64,000 nucleotides of DNA from the NCBI GenBank assembly GCA_022036555.1, contig CM039140.1, positions 4,305,943-4,369,942 of the forward strand, written 5' to 3'. A model generated the notes under the pieces. The model had not been told where the DNA came from, made no database searches, and was given only the letters and a program-made list of their open reading frames with translations. This document shows positions 1-11,667 of the stretch, one piece after another (positions within the stretch are counted from its first letter, which is position 1; each line of letters starts with the position of its first letter). The translations under genes and the position numbers were made by a program. Source of the DNA: Microstegium vimineum. Taxonomy: Eukaryota; Streptophyta; Magnoliopsida; Poales; Poaceae.

Positions 1-1470
1 AGAAAAATAAGTTCAACAAACAAGTTTAAGTACAACAAGGGCAACAAAGATGAGTAAAGTGATGATGAGAAGAAGGATGACAAGCCATTCAAGAAGAAGA
101 AGAACTTCAACTTCCACAAGAAGAATAAGGATGGCAAGGCCTACATTGTTGGTGATTGGCTCACCAACATTGAAGACACAAGTGACTCATCCGATGATGA
201 GAGTGAAGATGAGAAGGTGGCCGCTTTGGTGATTGGGTCTTCTACTCCACCGCCACCTCCTCCATCATCTGCGTGCTCATCTCTACACACCTATGCCTCA
301 TGGCTAAAGGTGACAAGAAGGTACAAAAAGAGGAAAATGATGATGAGGCTAGCTCTAGTGATGATATCGATGATGAGTTTGAGGGACCTTACTATGATGA
401 GCTAATTGAAATTTGAAACAAATACACCAAGCTCATTAGGAAGTACAAAACTAAAAGTGAAACACTAGAGAAAGCCAATGATAACTTGCATGCAAAACTT
501 GATGACTTGTCTAGTGCTAATGATGATTTTAAGCTTGAGAATAAATCTCTCACATCTAGCACTAGGGAGCTCAAAGCCTCACTTAGGCAAGCTAATGAGA
601 AACATGATAAGCTTGAGAGGTCAACACAAGAGCTCCACACAAGGTACAAACCTGCTAAAAGATAACTACAACCAAGTTAGAAGTGAACATGGCACACTTC
701 TGGTAGCTAATGAATTGCTTACAAATGATCTTGCTACACATGTTGCTATTAACCCAGTTGTTAAGTGTCATATAGCTACTTCTTGTGAGTACTTGCTTGA
801 TGAAGTTTCTAGTGAGCAAAATGCTAAGTGCAAGGGCAAGAAGGTAGTTGAGGCCAAAAAGTATGATGACTATGTGAAGATGAGGCAAGAGAACTCCAAG
901 CTCAAGGAAGAGCTAATTAATCTCAAGGCTAACAAGCCCTTCACTATCAAGTCGGCCAAGCAAGATGACAAGGATGCAATCACCTTGATCAACTCTCTCA
1001 AAGAAGAAAATGCAAAGCTCAAGGTTGAGAAGGTCAAGCTTGCAAGTGGAATGGAGAAGTTCACCAAGGGCCACAACCTCCAAAGTGAGCTCTTGATGAA
1101 CACTATCATGAAGACCGACAAGACAGGTATTGGGTTCAAGGAGAACCAACTCATGAAGGCCAATGTCAAGATTGAAGCAAAGAACTATTACAAGAACAAG
1201 ACCATGAGCAACAACTATGACAAGCCAAAGCCTAAGCCAAGAAGATGCTTTGAGTGTGGTCAAGTTGGGCACTTTGCTTATGATTGCAAGACCCCACCTC
1301 TCAAGACCTTGCCAAGCACACAAAGCCATTTGCTCATGATGCACACTTCATCATCAACAAGGACTCCAAGGGTAGACCCCTAGTTGCACACTTCATCATC
1401 AACAAGAACAAGACCAAAGTGCTATGGGTTGCTAAGGAGTTGGTGGACAAGGTTATGGGACCTCGCTAAG
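1..1470 (+). pseudogene. copia gag, C-terminal part, frameshifted
   Basis: The reading moves between frames. An acidic Lys/Ser/Asp-rich stretch (about 30-400) is followed by a heptad-like Leu/Lys/Glu region (about 420-1180), probably coiled coil. A CCHC zinc knuckle lies at 1246-1288, reading CFECGQVGHFAYDC (CX2CX4HX4C). In Gag this knuckle packages genomic RNA inside the virus-like particle. At least two frameshifts (near 410 and 650) and a short Asn/Lys-rich direct repeat after the knuckle (about 1345-1420) show decay. The start of gag lies outside the window. The identification is firm because of the knuckle and the copia protease that follows. Confidence 0.8.
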
Positions 1471-1517
1471 TGTGGGTTCCCAAACAACAAGCTTAACTCC
1501 AAGTTGCTTGTGTGTAG

Positions 1518-2768
1518 GTGAACTACAAGACCAGTGGAAGTCATTGGGTGATTGATAGTGGTTGCACTCAACATATGATTGGTGACTCCCGGATGTTCAC
1601 TACACTTGATGAAGATTGTGAAGGGCAAGACAAGATTACCTTTGGGGACAATTCAAAAGGAAAAGTACAAGGACTTGGAAAAGTGGCAATATCTAATGAT
1701 CAATCTATATCCAATGTCTTGCTAGTGCAATCTCTAAGCTTCAACTTGCTATCGGTTGGACAACTTTGTGATCTTGGTTTCCATTGTCTATTCACTCCAA
1801 GTGAGGTGGTTGTGACCAAGATTGAAGATTCATCAATTATATTCAAAGGGTTTCGGCACAACAACCTCTATCTAGTGGATTTCACCTCAAATGAAGCTAG
1901 TTTGCAAACATGTCTATTCTCCAAGAGCTCTTTGGGTTGGCTATGGCATAGAAGGTTAGCTCATGTGGGAATGTCAACCTTGAAGAAACTTGTCAAGAAG
2001 GAGATGGTTAGAGGTGTGAAGGATGTGGTGTTTGAGAAGGACAAATTGTGTAGTGCATGTCAAGCCGGCAAGCAAGTGGCCAACACCCATCCCACCAAAG
2101 CATTTATGTCAACCTCAAGAGTCCTAGAGCTACTCCACATGGATTTATTTGGACCTACCACCTATGCTAGCCTTGGAGGCAATCTCTTTTGCTTGGTGGT
2201 AGTTGATGATTACTCTAGGTACACTTGGGTGTTCTTTCTTCAAGACAAGGGAGAGACTCAATCAATATTCAAGAAGTTTTCAACAGGAGCCCAAAATGAG
2301 TTTGATGTGAAGATCAAAAAGATAAGAAGTGACAATGGCACCGAGTTTGTGAACACCAAGATTGAAGACTATTGTGATGAAGTTGGGATCAAGCATGAGG
2401 TGTCCGCCACTTATACCCCACAACAAAATGGTGTAGTAGAGAGGAAGAACCGGACACTTATCACACTTGCAAGATCAATGCTTGATGAGTATAACACCCC
2501 TGAGAAGTTTTGGGCTGAAGTAATCAACACCGCATGCTATGCGGACAACCGGCTCTTTGTCCAAAGGCTTCTCAAGATGACCCCCTATGAGCTTGTGAAT
2601 GGGAAGAAACCGGATATATCCTTCTTCCGAGTGTTTGGATGCAAAGTGTACATCTACAAGAAGCGTCAACACTTGGGAAAGTTCCAAAGGCGATGTGACA
2701 TTGGTTTCTTACTTGGCTATCACTTAAATCCAAGGCATATCGAGTATTTAACAAATCCTCCGGCCTAG
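1518..2768 (+). pseudogene. copia protease and integrase (pol 5' part)
   Basis: The 416-codon frame opens with the retropepsin region HWVIDSGCTQHMIGD (about residue 10), whose DSG is the copia version of the catalytic Asp. Next is the GAG-pre-integrase zinc-binding region (HRRLAHVG...CSACQAGKQ, about 145-190). The DDE integrase core follows: first Asp in LLHMDLFGP, second in IRSDNGTEF, Glu in QNGVVERKNRT. The protease cuts the polyprotein and the integrase inserts the cDNA. The frame is lost near 2730: the text continues in another frame as a SIRE-like linker up to RT. Alternative start codons are meaningless here because the protein is normally made as a gag-pol polyprotein. Confidence 0.88.
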
Positions 2769-3291
2769 TTGAAGAAACATATGACTTGGAGTTTGATGAA
2801 ACTAATGGCTCTCAAGAATAGCATGAGAACCTTGATGATGTAGGTGATGAACTCTTGAGGGAGGCCATGAAGAATATGCCTGTTGGTGCCATCAACCCAC
2901 TAGAGGAGGAAGAAGTAGAAGATGATGCAAATCAGGTACCTTCTCCACCACACACGCCTCAAGTTGATAAAGAACAAGTGAGGGAAGCACAAGAAGATAC
3001 CTTCATCCCTCAAGATCAAGCCGAGGCCCAAGCTAGTGATGTTGGTGCACCACAACCTCCTCCCCAAGTGATTGATAGAAGATCTACACCTATGCTTCAA
3101 GCTCATCCACAAGAACTCATCATAGGGAGTCCATCAAGGGGGGTAACAACTCGATCTAGACTTGATTCTTATGTTGAGCATCACTCTTTTGTTTCCTTTG
3201 TTGAGTCTTCTAGTGTGGAGGATGCACTTGCGGATCCGGATTGGGTGAATGCCATGCATGAAGAGTTGAACAACTTCACCCGGAACGAAGT
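2769..3291 (+). pseudogene. copia pol linker between integrase and RT
   Basis: Acidic and Pro/Gln-rich text (EEEEVEDDANQVPSPP, then PQPPPQVIDRR) leads to the RT amino-terminal region (DPDWVNAMHEELNNFTRNEVW). It is out of frame with the preceding integrase, and a TAG at 3302-3304 separates it from RT. This hydrophilic spacer between integrase and RT is usual in copia elements. I see no enzymatic motif in it. Confidence 0.7.
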
Positions 3292-4752
3292 GTGGACACT
3301 ATAGAAAAGCCCAAAGGAGCAAGAATCATTGGCACCAAGTGGGTGTTTAGGAACAAGCAAGATGATCAAGGCGTGGTTGTGAGGAATAAGGCAAGATTGG
3401 TGGCAAAGGGGTTCTCCCAAGTTGAAGGCTTGGATTTTTGGGAGACCTTTGCCCCGGTTGCAAGACTAGAAGCCATACGTATCCTTTTGGCATATGCTTC
3501 ACATCACAAAATGAAACTATTTCAAATGGATGTGAAGAGTGCCTTTCTAAATGGTTTCATTAATGAACTTGTCTTTGTCTCACAACCTCCCGGGTTTGAA
3601 GACCCAAATTGTCCTAATCATATGTATAGGTTGTCCAAGGCACTCTATGGATTGAAGCAAGCTCCAAGAGCTTGGTATGAGAGGCTAAGAGACTTCCTAC
3701 TCAAGAAGGGCTTCAAGATCGGGAAAGTTGATACCACACTCTTCACCAAGGTGCTAGATGGAGAGATCTTTGTTTGCCAAGTATATGTCGACGACATTAT
3801 ATTTGGGTCAACAAACCAAGATCATAGCAAGGAATTTGGTGCATTGATGTCCAAAGAGTTCGAGATGTCGATGATTGGCGAGCTTACCTTCTTCCTTGGC
3901 TTCCAAGTGAAGCAATTGAGGGAGGGAACCTTCATATCTCAAGAGAAGTACACTCTTGATGTGCTCAAGAAATTTAAGATGGAGGATTGCAAGCCAATCA
4001 AGACCCCAATGCCTACTAATGGGCATCTCGACCTTGATGAGAGAGGTAACCCGATCGACCAAACTCTTTATCGCTCGATGATCGGTAGTTTACTTTACCT
4101 CACCGCTTCTAGGCCGGATATCATGTTTAGTGTGTGTATGTGTGCAAGGTTCCAAGCTAATCCTAAGGAGTCACACTTAAGTGCGGTAAAAAGAATCCTA
4201 AGGTACATAAGGCACACCCCTAGCATTGGCCTTTGGTATCCCAAAGGAGCTCCCTTCCAACTTGTTGGCTATTTCGATTTGGATTATGCCGGGTGTAAGG
4301 TTAATAGGAAGAGTACCTTTGACGGTTGCCATTTGCTAGGAAGATCACTTGTTTCTTGGTCCTCTAAGAAACAAAATAGTGTGGCATTGTCTACCGTCGA
4401 GGCGGAATACACAGCCATGGGAGCAAGTTGTGCACAAATCTTATACATGACCCAAACACTTATTGATTACGGCGTGTTTTTAAAAGATGTTCCACTCTTG
4501 TGTGATAATGAAAGCGTCGTAAAGCTTGCAAATAACCCGATTCAACACTCTCGCACCAAGCACATAGATATTCACCATCACTTTCTTAGAGATCATGTGG
4601 CTAGGAAAGACATATCACTAGTGGGAGTTTCTAGTGAAAATCAATTGGCGGATATCTTCACTAAACCACTCGATGAAGCAACCTTTTGTAGGTTGAGAAG
4701 CGAGTTGAATGTGCTTGATCACTCAAACTTCACTAAAAATGATCTTGTGTGA
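3292..4752 (+). pseudogene. copia reverse transcriptase and RNase H (pol 3' part)
   Basis: An open frame of about 480 codons carries the Ty1/copia RT (RVT_2 type). Visible motifs are KARLVAKGFSQVEGLDF, FQMDVKSAFLNG (first catalytic Asp), LYGLKQAPRAWYE, and the active-site YVDD at 3784-3795 followed by IIFGSTN. After RT comes copia RNase H (VSWSSKKQNSVALSTVEAEY, then LCDNESVVKLANNPI and RTKHIDIHHHFLRDHV). RT makes the cDNA and RNase H removes the RNA template. This segment alone has no internal stop, so it is the best preserved part of this element. The gap between its stop and the env-like ORF is where element A landed. Confidence 0.92.
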
Positions 4753-4938
4753 ACCAACCTTGCATCATATGTAATATAATCATGTTAATTAGTAATGCAC
4801 ATAGGCTTGGCTAACATGGTTGGAATAACCGTTCTTAAACGTGTGAAGAAGTCCAATCATGGTTTAAACTTGCAAGCAACCTAGATTCGAATTCTTGTAA
4901 TGCATTGCATGTGCATGTGTTGTTTGTCGTTTCTTTTC

Positions 4939-4943
4939 GGTTA
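4939..4943. repeat. target-site duplication GGTTA, left copy (element A)
   Basis: GGTTA directly precedes the 5' LTR of element A. The same five bases follow the 3' LTR at 18163-18167. A 5-bp duplication is normal for Ty3/gypsy integration and shows that 4944-18162 entered the copia element as one unit. Confidence 0.93.
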
Positions 4944-5149
4944 TGTTGACACCGTTTTTCGACACGTGTCAAATGGGCCGAAGCTTGACTGGTCAGTGAC
5001 CGTTCTCCATCGGCATCGGGAGAATTTTTGAGCCGATGTTGCCGATGGGAGAGTGCTGTGGGAAGACCAAGTGCGTTGCCGATCGAAGCTGATGAGCTTT
5101 GCCGACAAATTGATTGGTGAAGTCTTACTGAAACTGATTGCCGATGAAA

Positions 5150-5345
5150 AGTCATTGCCGATGGCTTGCCGATTACCGATGGAGGATGGTTGCTGATTGC
5201 TGATAAGGGCTCATTGCCGATTGCCGATGGAAGATGGTTGCCGATTGCTGATAAGGGCTCATTGCTGATTGCCGATAGAGGGTGGTTGCCGATTGCCGAT
5301 GAAGAAATGCTGCCGATTGCCGATCGGGAAAACGTTGCCGATGCC
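5150..5345. repeat. 48-bp tandem repeat in the 5' LTR of element A
   Basis: About 3.5 units with a 48-bp period; the segment GATGGTTGC recurs at 5185 and 5233 and a variant at 5281. Each unit holds two to three TTGCCGAT words. The matching array is at about 17223-17418 in the 3' LTR. It lies roughly 300-500 bp upstream of the TATA box, where LTR enhancers are usually found (inference). Confidence 0.85.
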
Positions 5346-5661
5346 GATGGGCGTGACTTAGCACTTAGCAGCAGCAAAGGATTACAAGTGGCCAAAGAAG
5401 GAAGGTGCGGATTGAAGGGGTCTGCCAATGGAAAGTTTCCATCGAAAAGAAGTATAAGGAAACTGGTGTTTTGAACCAGTATTATTATAGTAGTTTGACT
5501 CCTACTCTTGCATGGGTCGTTTATTTTCCTTTAAAATAGGTGTGTTTGTTTAGGAAATAAATATTGTTATCCGGCTCCTGCGCGAGTCAGTTTCCTTTAA
5601 AGTAGGAGTTTGTTTTAGGAAGGATATGTGTCGTGTCTTTGTACAACTCTCCATGTGGGAG

Positions 5662-5669
5662 TATAAATA
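5662..5669 (+). promoter_or_regulatory. TATA box of element A LTR promoter
   Basis: TATAAATA in the context GGGAGTATAAATATG. The same box is at 17735-17742 in the 3' LTR. It should drive the genomic RNA that serves as gag-pol mRNA. Confidence 0.75.
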
Positions 5670-6097
5670 TGTGCCCGAGGGCTATGGAATATATACAATC
5701 CAATTCAAAAACAAACCAATTTTATCTTATTCTACCTTTTATCGCAATTTACCCTTTTTTATGCATTAGTTATAGCTATCAACGAGTTCTTCAAGCTTTC
5801 GACGGGCTGCATCATCCTGATCTCCGTCAAATCCTTGCTAGTTCCGCGTGGGAGTACCTCTGAGCTTTGGCAATCCGGGCGCATCACTGTTTGCCTCGTT
5901 CAGCTCTGCTCTAGTTATCCTTGATCAATCTGAGCCTTGACGTCCGGGCGCATCGCTGTCGTCTCGTTCAGTTTGTTCTAGTTATCATCCTTGTCGATTG
6001 ATTGGTCAAATCGACTGGCACGCCTCCGAAATACCGAGCTTTGGGTAATAGCCCGAGGTGTTCACAGATCTAACGCTTTTTGTGTCAACACCTCTTT

Positions 6098-6116
6098 TGG
6101 CACGCCCAGTGGGACC
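6098..6116 (+). other. Putative primer-binding site, element A
   Basis: TGGCACGCCCAGTGGGACC begins 7 bases after the LTR end. Minus-strand DNA synthesis is normally primed there by a tRNA 3' end. The TGGC... start resembles the corresponding site of element B (TGGCGCGCCAGG). I could not match it to a specific tRNA. Confidence 0.5.
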
Positions 6117-6142
6117 CGATTATACAGATCTACACATTCGGC

Positions 6143-8122
6143 ATGGGTGATCATGCCGATGTCAACCAGAGGAATGTCATTGAAGTTTCTGAGGCCGATC
6201 TGAAAGATGATCAGAAGCAGGCCATGGAGCGGGCTATGGAGGAATACAAGTAGTTGTATCTCAAGTCCTTCAGCCTCAGCAGGAGCGGCGAAGCAATTCA
6301 GAAGCAAGATCCGCCGTTGCCACGGCAGGTCACGTACGACGCCAACCCTGGTAAGCTACAGGAGATGGTTAATACTGCTGTAAATCAAGCATTGATGAAC
6401 CACTCCAGCGTGCTGTCCAATACTGTCTACAATGTAGTCGCGCAAACATTCAAAGAAGGACATGCTCCGCGATATGTCGGTCCAGCGTATCACCAGCCTG
6501 GATTGGCATCTACAAGCCCATCGGCGGCCCCAATAGCGTCTTCCACCCCTGTGGAACCGTCTGCCGATGTGGCTACATCACCAAGGCCGAACGCTGGCGA
6601 CATCACCAAGCTCAACCCAGATCCAGCCGCGTCGGCGACTTCGGGACCAGCCCCTGCTAACTGGTGGGGATACGGTATGCCTCCAAATCTATATGCTGGT
6701 TCTAATCTGGTGCAGGGAGACAGTTCAGCCTGGAGGAACTCTACGGCATCGGCAATGCAGTCACAGCCGATTGCCCATATGATGCACAACTCTGCGCCTG
6801 CCCCAACCATACAAGTGCCCTCAGATGATCTCCAAGTAATCCCCAAGATACCTCTGATGCCACCATCGGCAAGCTCTGTGTCGGTGCAACACATTATAGC
6901 CACCGACAGTCAATCTCTGGTGGCGAATTCTCAAGCTGGAGTGCCGGTTCCCCAGGGTAATTTGGTGGTTAATTGCTCTAGAATTCAAGAGCCGCATGCT
7001 CCGATCAGCTATCAGCCATCGGTAAGTCATATGCCGATGCTTTATAATCCTGGATGGGTCAACTAGCCACCGGCTCAGCAGCCTAGCGCGCCGATGTATT
7101 ATTATGGAGGCCCAACTTACACTCAGAGCGGACCATCGGTACGGCAACCGATGAATGTAACAGTTCAGCCAAATCCGCCAAGTGTGCAGAACTACCCATC
7201 GTTAAGTCAACCGATGCATAGTGTTCAGATGACTGGTGCTGCGCCTGCAACTACTACACATCTTCAAGAGGCGCGTCAGCCGACTGCACCAGTCGACAAC
7301 CAGCCAATGAGTCGGCAGGAGCAGGATGCATACTGGGTCGGTAAGACTGCCGAAGTCATGAAAGAGCAATTCGGCATCAAACCCAAGGTCAACACGTACT
7401 CTTATCGGACTCCGTATCCTCCCGCATATGACTTGATTCCTCTTCCAAATCGGTACAAGGTGCCCGATTTTACCAAGTTCTCCGGCCAAGACGACACGTC
7501 AATAATGGAGCACATCAACCGCTTCATTATCCAGTGCGGAGAAGTTGCCAACAGGGAGGAATTAAGGGTGAGATTGTTCTCTTCATCATTGTCCGGATCG
7601 GCATTCACATGGTTCATATCGTTGCCTTCAAATTCTATAATTACATGGGCCGATCTGGAGAGGCAATTTCACAAGTACTTCTTTGCTGGCATACATGAGA
7701 AGAAGCTTTCCGATTTGGTCAAAATGAGGCAACGCAACGACGAATCGGTAGAGAGTTTTGCGCAGAGACTGCGGGACGTGAAGAACAAGTGCTACAGTCT
7801 GGTGCTTGATGATCGGCAACTAGCAGATTTGGCCTTCCAGGGGTTACTGCCGCACATCAAGGACAAGTACGCGTCCCAAGAGTTTGAGAGCCTAAGTCAC
7901 CTGGTGCAGAGGATTGCCGATCAGGATATCAAAGCCTTTGAGCCTAGGAAGACGTGGAACAAGAAGGTGACCTTCATCGGGAAAGAAGAAGATTCCGGAT
8001 CGGATAAAGAGCTGAATGTCGATGCGGCCGAATGGGTGAAGGATAAGAAGCCTGTGTCTTGTCCGTTCGACCATAAGGATACTGAGAGGTTCACCTTCGA
8101 CATCACCAAGGCCGATAGGATG
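6143..8122 (+). pseudogene. Element A gag (capsid/retrotransposon gag domain)
   Basis: The frame starts at ATG 6143 and runs to 8122 with two in-frame TAG codons (6251, 7064), each one C-to-T step from CAG. Residues 1-300 are Pro/Ala/Ser/Gln-rich and low in complexity. The Retrotrans_gag-like domain starts near 7450: YKVPDFTKFSGQDD, AFTWFISLP, TWADLERQFHKYF and MRQRNDESVESFAQRLRD. Gag forms the virus-like particle. A one-base slip near 8115 carries the reading into the zinc-finger segment. The 37-codon first part before TAG 6251 is in the same frame, supporting ATG 6143. Confidence 0.85.
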
Positions 8123-9062
8123 TGACTTGTTGCTGCAAGAAGGGCGAATCAAGTTGGCGCCCAACCAAGTGATTCCATCGGCCGAAGAGCTCAAGAAGAT
8201 TAGGTACTGCAAGTGGCATAATGCAACCTCACACAGTACCAATGACTGCAAAGTATTCAGGTAGCAGTTGCAGTCGGAGATCGAGTCTGGGCGTATTAAG
8301 TTCGAAAACGCTAAAGTCCAGAAACCGATGAAGATAGATCAGCACCCGTTCCCCAACAATATGGTGGAAATCAGCGAAAAAACCAAAGTGCTGACATCGG
8401 AAGCTGCCAGAAGGAATTCATCGGTAGACCCTGACTGCCAAGTGTCCGAGCATGACGCAAGGAGGTTTGTCGATGGCAGAAAGGGCAAGGAGGTTGCCAA
8501 TGAGGGTAACAGCGCCAACAGGGCTCCTGGGTGGTAATCACTCACAAACAGTCAAGGCGATATCATCAGCAATCACGTGAGAAATGGTATCGGCTAGAAG
8601 AAGAAGAGCATCGGGAATGGCTTCGACATAAGGACCACTGGAGGTGTCCCTTCTTCGTTCATTGCTGGGAGGAAGGCATCAAGCTGCCCACTGCCGATAA
8701 CTGTCCAGAGTGCAATGGGTACTACACAGCCGATCGGTCCGGTAAGAGACCTTGTTTTGATGATCAGGCACCCAGGTACGCCAGGCCGCTCAGAGAGAAC
8801 AGATCGGCACATGACCGACTGGGGGCCAAGCTCAGTGCCCATGATCGGCTCGGCGGGCGTGTTGATCAGGGGGAGCTAGAGGAGATGGCCAATGCTAGAG
8901 TGCCCGACGAAGAGAGATTCTCCAGAGATCCCAACATCGGAAGAAGTGTCGATGTAAGCGGTGGGAAGCAGCACCAACCTGTCTGGAAGACCAAGCTTCC
9001 TCCATGGTGCCCTAAGGGTTTGACTAAAACCCAGAAGAGGAGGATTCAGCGCCAGCGCCGCG
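8123..9062 (+). pseudogene. Element A gag C-terminus with zinc finger and a second Cys/His cluster
   Basis: CKWHNATSHSTNDC (CX2HX4HX4C) at 8208-8249 is the Tat-type nucleocapsid finger. A TAG at 8262-8264 (from CAG) follows. After further frame changes, a second cluster appears at about 8655-8720: CPFFVHCW, then NCPECNGYY about 14 residues later. The second cluster is not part of the usual gag-protease boundary that I know, and its role is unknown. The rest is Arg/Gln-rich (CPKGLTKTQKRRIQRQRRDD at the end). Three frames are used, so this copy is broken. Confidence 0.65.
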
Positions 9063-9803
9063 ATGACTTATGACGGTGCAGAGCCCTCAGGAGAGAAGCA
9101 ATGGAGGCCGAAGCGCAAGGACAGGGAGCCATCGGCAGATGTAAACATGGTTGTCATGTTGCCGATGGAATTCATGGCGCCCGTTAGCGATGATGAAGAG
9201 GCTGCCGATATGGCACAATTGGTGCTGGATCCGATGGCGGCTATCTTTGAAAAGCCTGCCGAAGATGAGAGGCAGCACTTAAGGGCTCTGTTTGTTAAGA
9301 GCAAAGTGGATGGCCAGCCGATGACCAAGATGCTGGTGGATGGTGGCGCGTCGATCAACATAATGCCCTATGTCGTGTTCAGAAAGCTTGGCAAAGGTGA
9401 CCAAGACTTAGTTGAGACCGATATGAAGCTCAAGGACTTCGAAGGCAATGTGTCAACCGCCATGGGAGCCGTATGTGTTGACTTAACCATCGGCAGTAAG
9501 ACCTTACCGACAACGTTCTTTGTGATCAACGGCAAAGGTACTTACAACTTGCTCCTCGGAAGGGATTGGATCCACGCCAATTGTTGTATCCCTTCTACTA
9601 TGCATCAGAGCCTGGTACAGTGGATCGGAGACAGAATTGAGGTCGTCCGTGGTGAAGCCCCATCTACTGTTGCATCGGCAGAGTTAAAGACTTATGAGCA
9701 GACCAGATGTATATCTGGCGAAGCCTGGGATAAAGAGTTCCTCAAAATTGCCGATTACCGCATCAAGCCGATCCAAGCAGTCAGTCCTGAGGGGGAGTCT
9801 TAA
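9063..9803 (+). pseudogene. Element A retropepsin-like protease
   Basis: The centre reads MTKMLVDGGASINIMPY (about residues 90-106), with DGGAS replacing the usual DTGAS; a D-G-G core is common in Tat proteases. YNLLLGRDWIHAN near residue 175 is the second conserved patch (GRDW). The protease matures the polyprotein. The N-terminal 80 residues are acidic and link from gag. The frame ends at TAA 9801-9803. The continuation towards RT (from about 9804) is in other frames with a TAG at about 9941, so the pol reading is interrupted. Confidence 0.82.
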
Positions 9804-9997
9804 TGGATCAGTTCGCCGATGATGGGAAATTGGGGCAGGGCTTTACGTCTGCCGATGATTTGCTCGAGATCGACACCGGCGATGGTAGTAAACCTAGGCC
9901 TACTTTTATTAGTGCTAAGTTAGATTCCCAATGTAAGCAATAGTTAACCGATTTATTAAAGGAGAATAAAGATTGTTTTGCTTGGGATTATACAGAG

Positions 9998-10843
9998 ATG
10001 CCTGGTTTAGACCGATCGATAGTTGAACATCGGTTACCCATCAAATCCGGTTTCCAACCACATCGGCAGCCGGCGCGCCGATGCAACCCTATTATTTTAC
10101 CCGACATCAAGGCTGAGATTACAAAGTTAATCGAAGCTGGATTTATTCGGCAATGCCGATATGCCGATTGGATCTCTAACGTGGTTCCTGTGTATAAAAA
10201 GAATGGAAAACTTCGTGTTTGCATTGATTTCAGGAATCTGAACAAGGCTACGCCGATGGATGGCTACCCGATGCCCGTTGCCGATCTGCTGATCGACGCT
10301 GCAGCTGGACATCAGATTATTAGCTTCATGGATGGTAATGCTGGGTATAATCAAATATTCATGGCTGAAGAAGACATATCCAAGACTGCTTTCCGATGTC
10401 CAGGTCACGTCGGCTTATTTGAGTGGGTGGTCATGACTTTTGGCCTGAAAAATGCCGACGCTACTTATCAGAGGGCAATGAATTTTATCTTTCATAAATA
10501 TATCGGCACAATAGTTGAAATCTACATTGATGACGTGGTGGTTAAGTCTGGAGACTTCAGAAAGCATCTTGCCGATTTGCGGAAAATATTGGAGTGTACC
10601 AGGGAGCATGGGTTAAAGATGAATCCTAACAAGTGTGCATTTGGCGTATCGGCAGGTCAGTTTCTGGGTTTCATGGTGCATCAGAGAGGCATTGAAATCG
10701 GCAGAAAGTCTATTGATGCAATTAACAAGGTGGTTGCTCCTACCAACAAGACTGAGTTGCAGTCTCTGATCGGCAAGATTAATTTCATTAGAAGATTTAT
10801 ATCCAATCTGTCTGGTAAGATTAAATTTTTAGTCCTCTGTTAA
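9998..10843 (+). pseudogene. Element A reverse transcriptase
   Basis: Ty3/gypsy RT. Visible blocks are IEAGFIRQCRYADWISNVVP, GKLRVCIDFRNLNKATP, SFMDGNAGYNQIFMAEED, MTFGLKNADATYQRAMN, the active-site YIDD at 10522-10533 and MNPNKCAFGV...FLGFMVHQRGIEI. In the second block SFMDGNAGY, the catalytic Asp is kept. The reading frame ends just before the connection domain, and a frameshift near 10835 moves it to the RNase H frame. The protein copies the element RNA into cDNA in the particle. Confidence 0.92.
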
Positions 10844-10845
10844 AG

Positions 10846-11667
10846 TTGAAAGCCGATCAAGAGTTTACATGGAAAGAACAGCAGCAGTCAGCCTTAGAGG
10901 AGATTAAGAAATACTTGGTGAATCCCCCAGTCTTGGTTCCACCTCAACACGGGAAGCCTTTTAGGTTATATTTGTCTGCCGATGACGGTGTTATCGGATC
11001 AGCCTTAATTCAAGAGTTTGAAGGGAAGGAATGTGTAATATATTACTTGAGCAGAAGATTGGTGGATGCTGAAATCAGGTATTCGGCCATAGAAAGATTG
11101 TGCTTATGTTTGTATTTCTCTTGCATTAAATTGAGGCATTATTTGTTGTTGGCCGAATGCACTGTTGTCTGCAAAGATGATGTGGTCAAGTATATGCTAT
11201 CAATGCCGATTTTGTGTGGACGAATCGGTAAGTGGATTTTGGCACTGTCAGAATTTGACCTAAGGTATGAATCGGCTAAGGCTGTTAAGGGTCAGGTGAT
11301 GGCCGATTTTGTTAGTCAGCACTGCAATATGGTGAGCTTTGTTGAGATTGCTCCTTGGGCTTTATTCTTTGATGGGTCTACGTGCAAGGATGGAGCAGGT
11401 ATCGGTATTCTCTTGATTTCACCCCGAGGACAGAGGTATGAGATTTCGTTGCCAATTGTTGCTACTTCGACAAACAATCAGGCTGAGTACCAAGCTTTGC
11501 TTAAGGGGTTAGAACTACTCAGGGAGGTGCGTGCCGATGCTGTTGATGTCTTCGGTGATTCCATGTTGGTGATTAATCAATTGATCGAGACATATGAATG
11601 CCGAAGCGAAGTGTTAATTGCAGCCCATGAGCGGTGTTTGCGGTTGTTGAAAGAGTTCAGAGAATAA
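10846..11667 (+). pseudogene. Element A dual RNase H (gypsy RNH plus archaeal-type RNH)
   Basis: Residues 1-145 are the gypsy connection and RNase H (FRLYLSADDGVIGSALIQE, VIYYLSRRLVDAEIRYSAIE). After a linker ending GQVMADFVSQH there is a second RNase H from about residue 165: WALFFDGSTCKDGAGIGILL (first Asp), NNQAEYQALLKGLELL (Glu), DVFGDSMLVINQL (Asp). The second copy is the archaeal-like RNH, the hallmark of Tat/Ogre elements. The frame ends at TAA 11665-11667 (one step from CAA), and the text continues in frame towards integrase. Confidence 0.92.

Larger units (their letters stand above)
4944..6090 (+). repeat. 5' LTR of element A
   Basis: It starts TGTTGACACC and ends TGTCAACA, matching 17017-18162 nearly base for base. 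A TATA box (TATAAATA) is at 5662-5669, so transcription should start a little downstream. A 48-bp tandem repeat rich in TTGCCGAT lies at about 5150-5345. A looser duplication around CCGGGCGCATC is seen at about 5873-5990. Confidence 0.95.

Noticed and set aside
5150..5345. Regular repeats that could suggest a CRISPR array
   Set aside because: Units are contiguous tandem copies without distinct spacers and lie in a plant LTR.
4835..5474. Open frames on both strands in the element A LTR that read as repeated peptides
   Set aside because: They come from the 48-bp LTR tandem repeat, whose length is a multiple of three, so frames stay open by chance. The same holds for 16875-17547.
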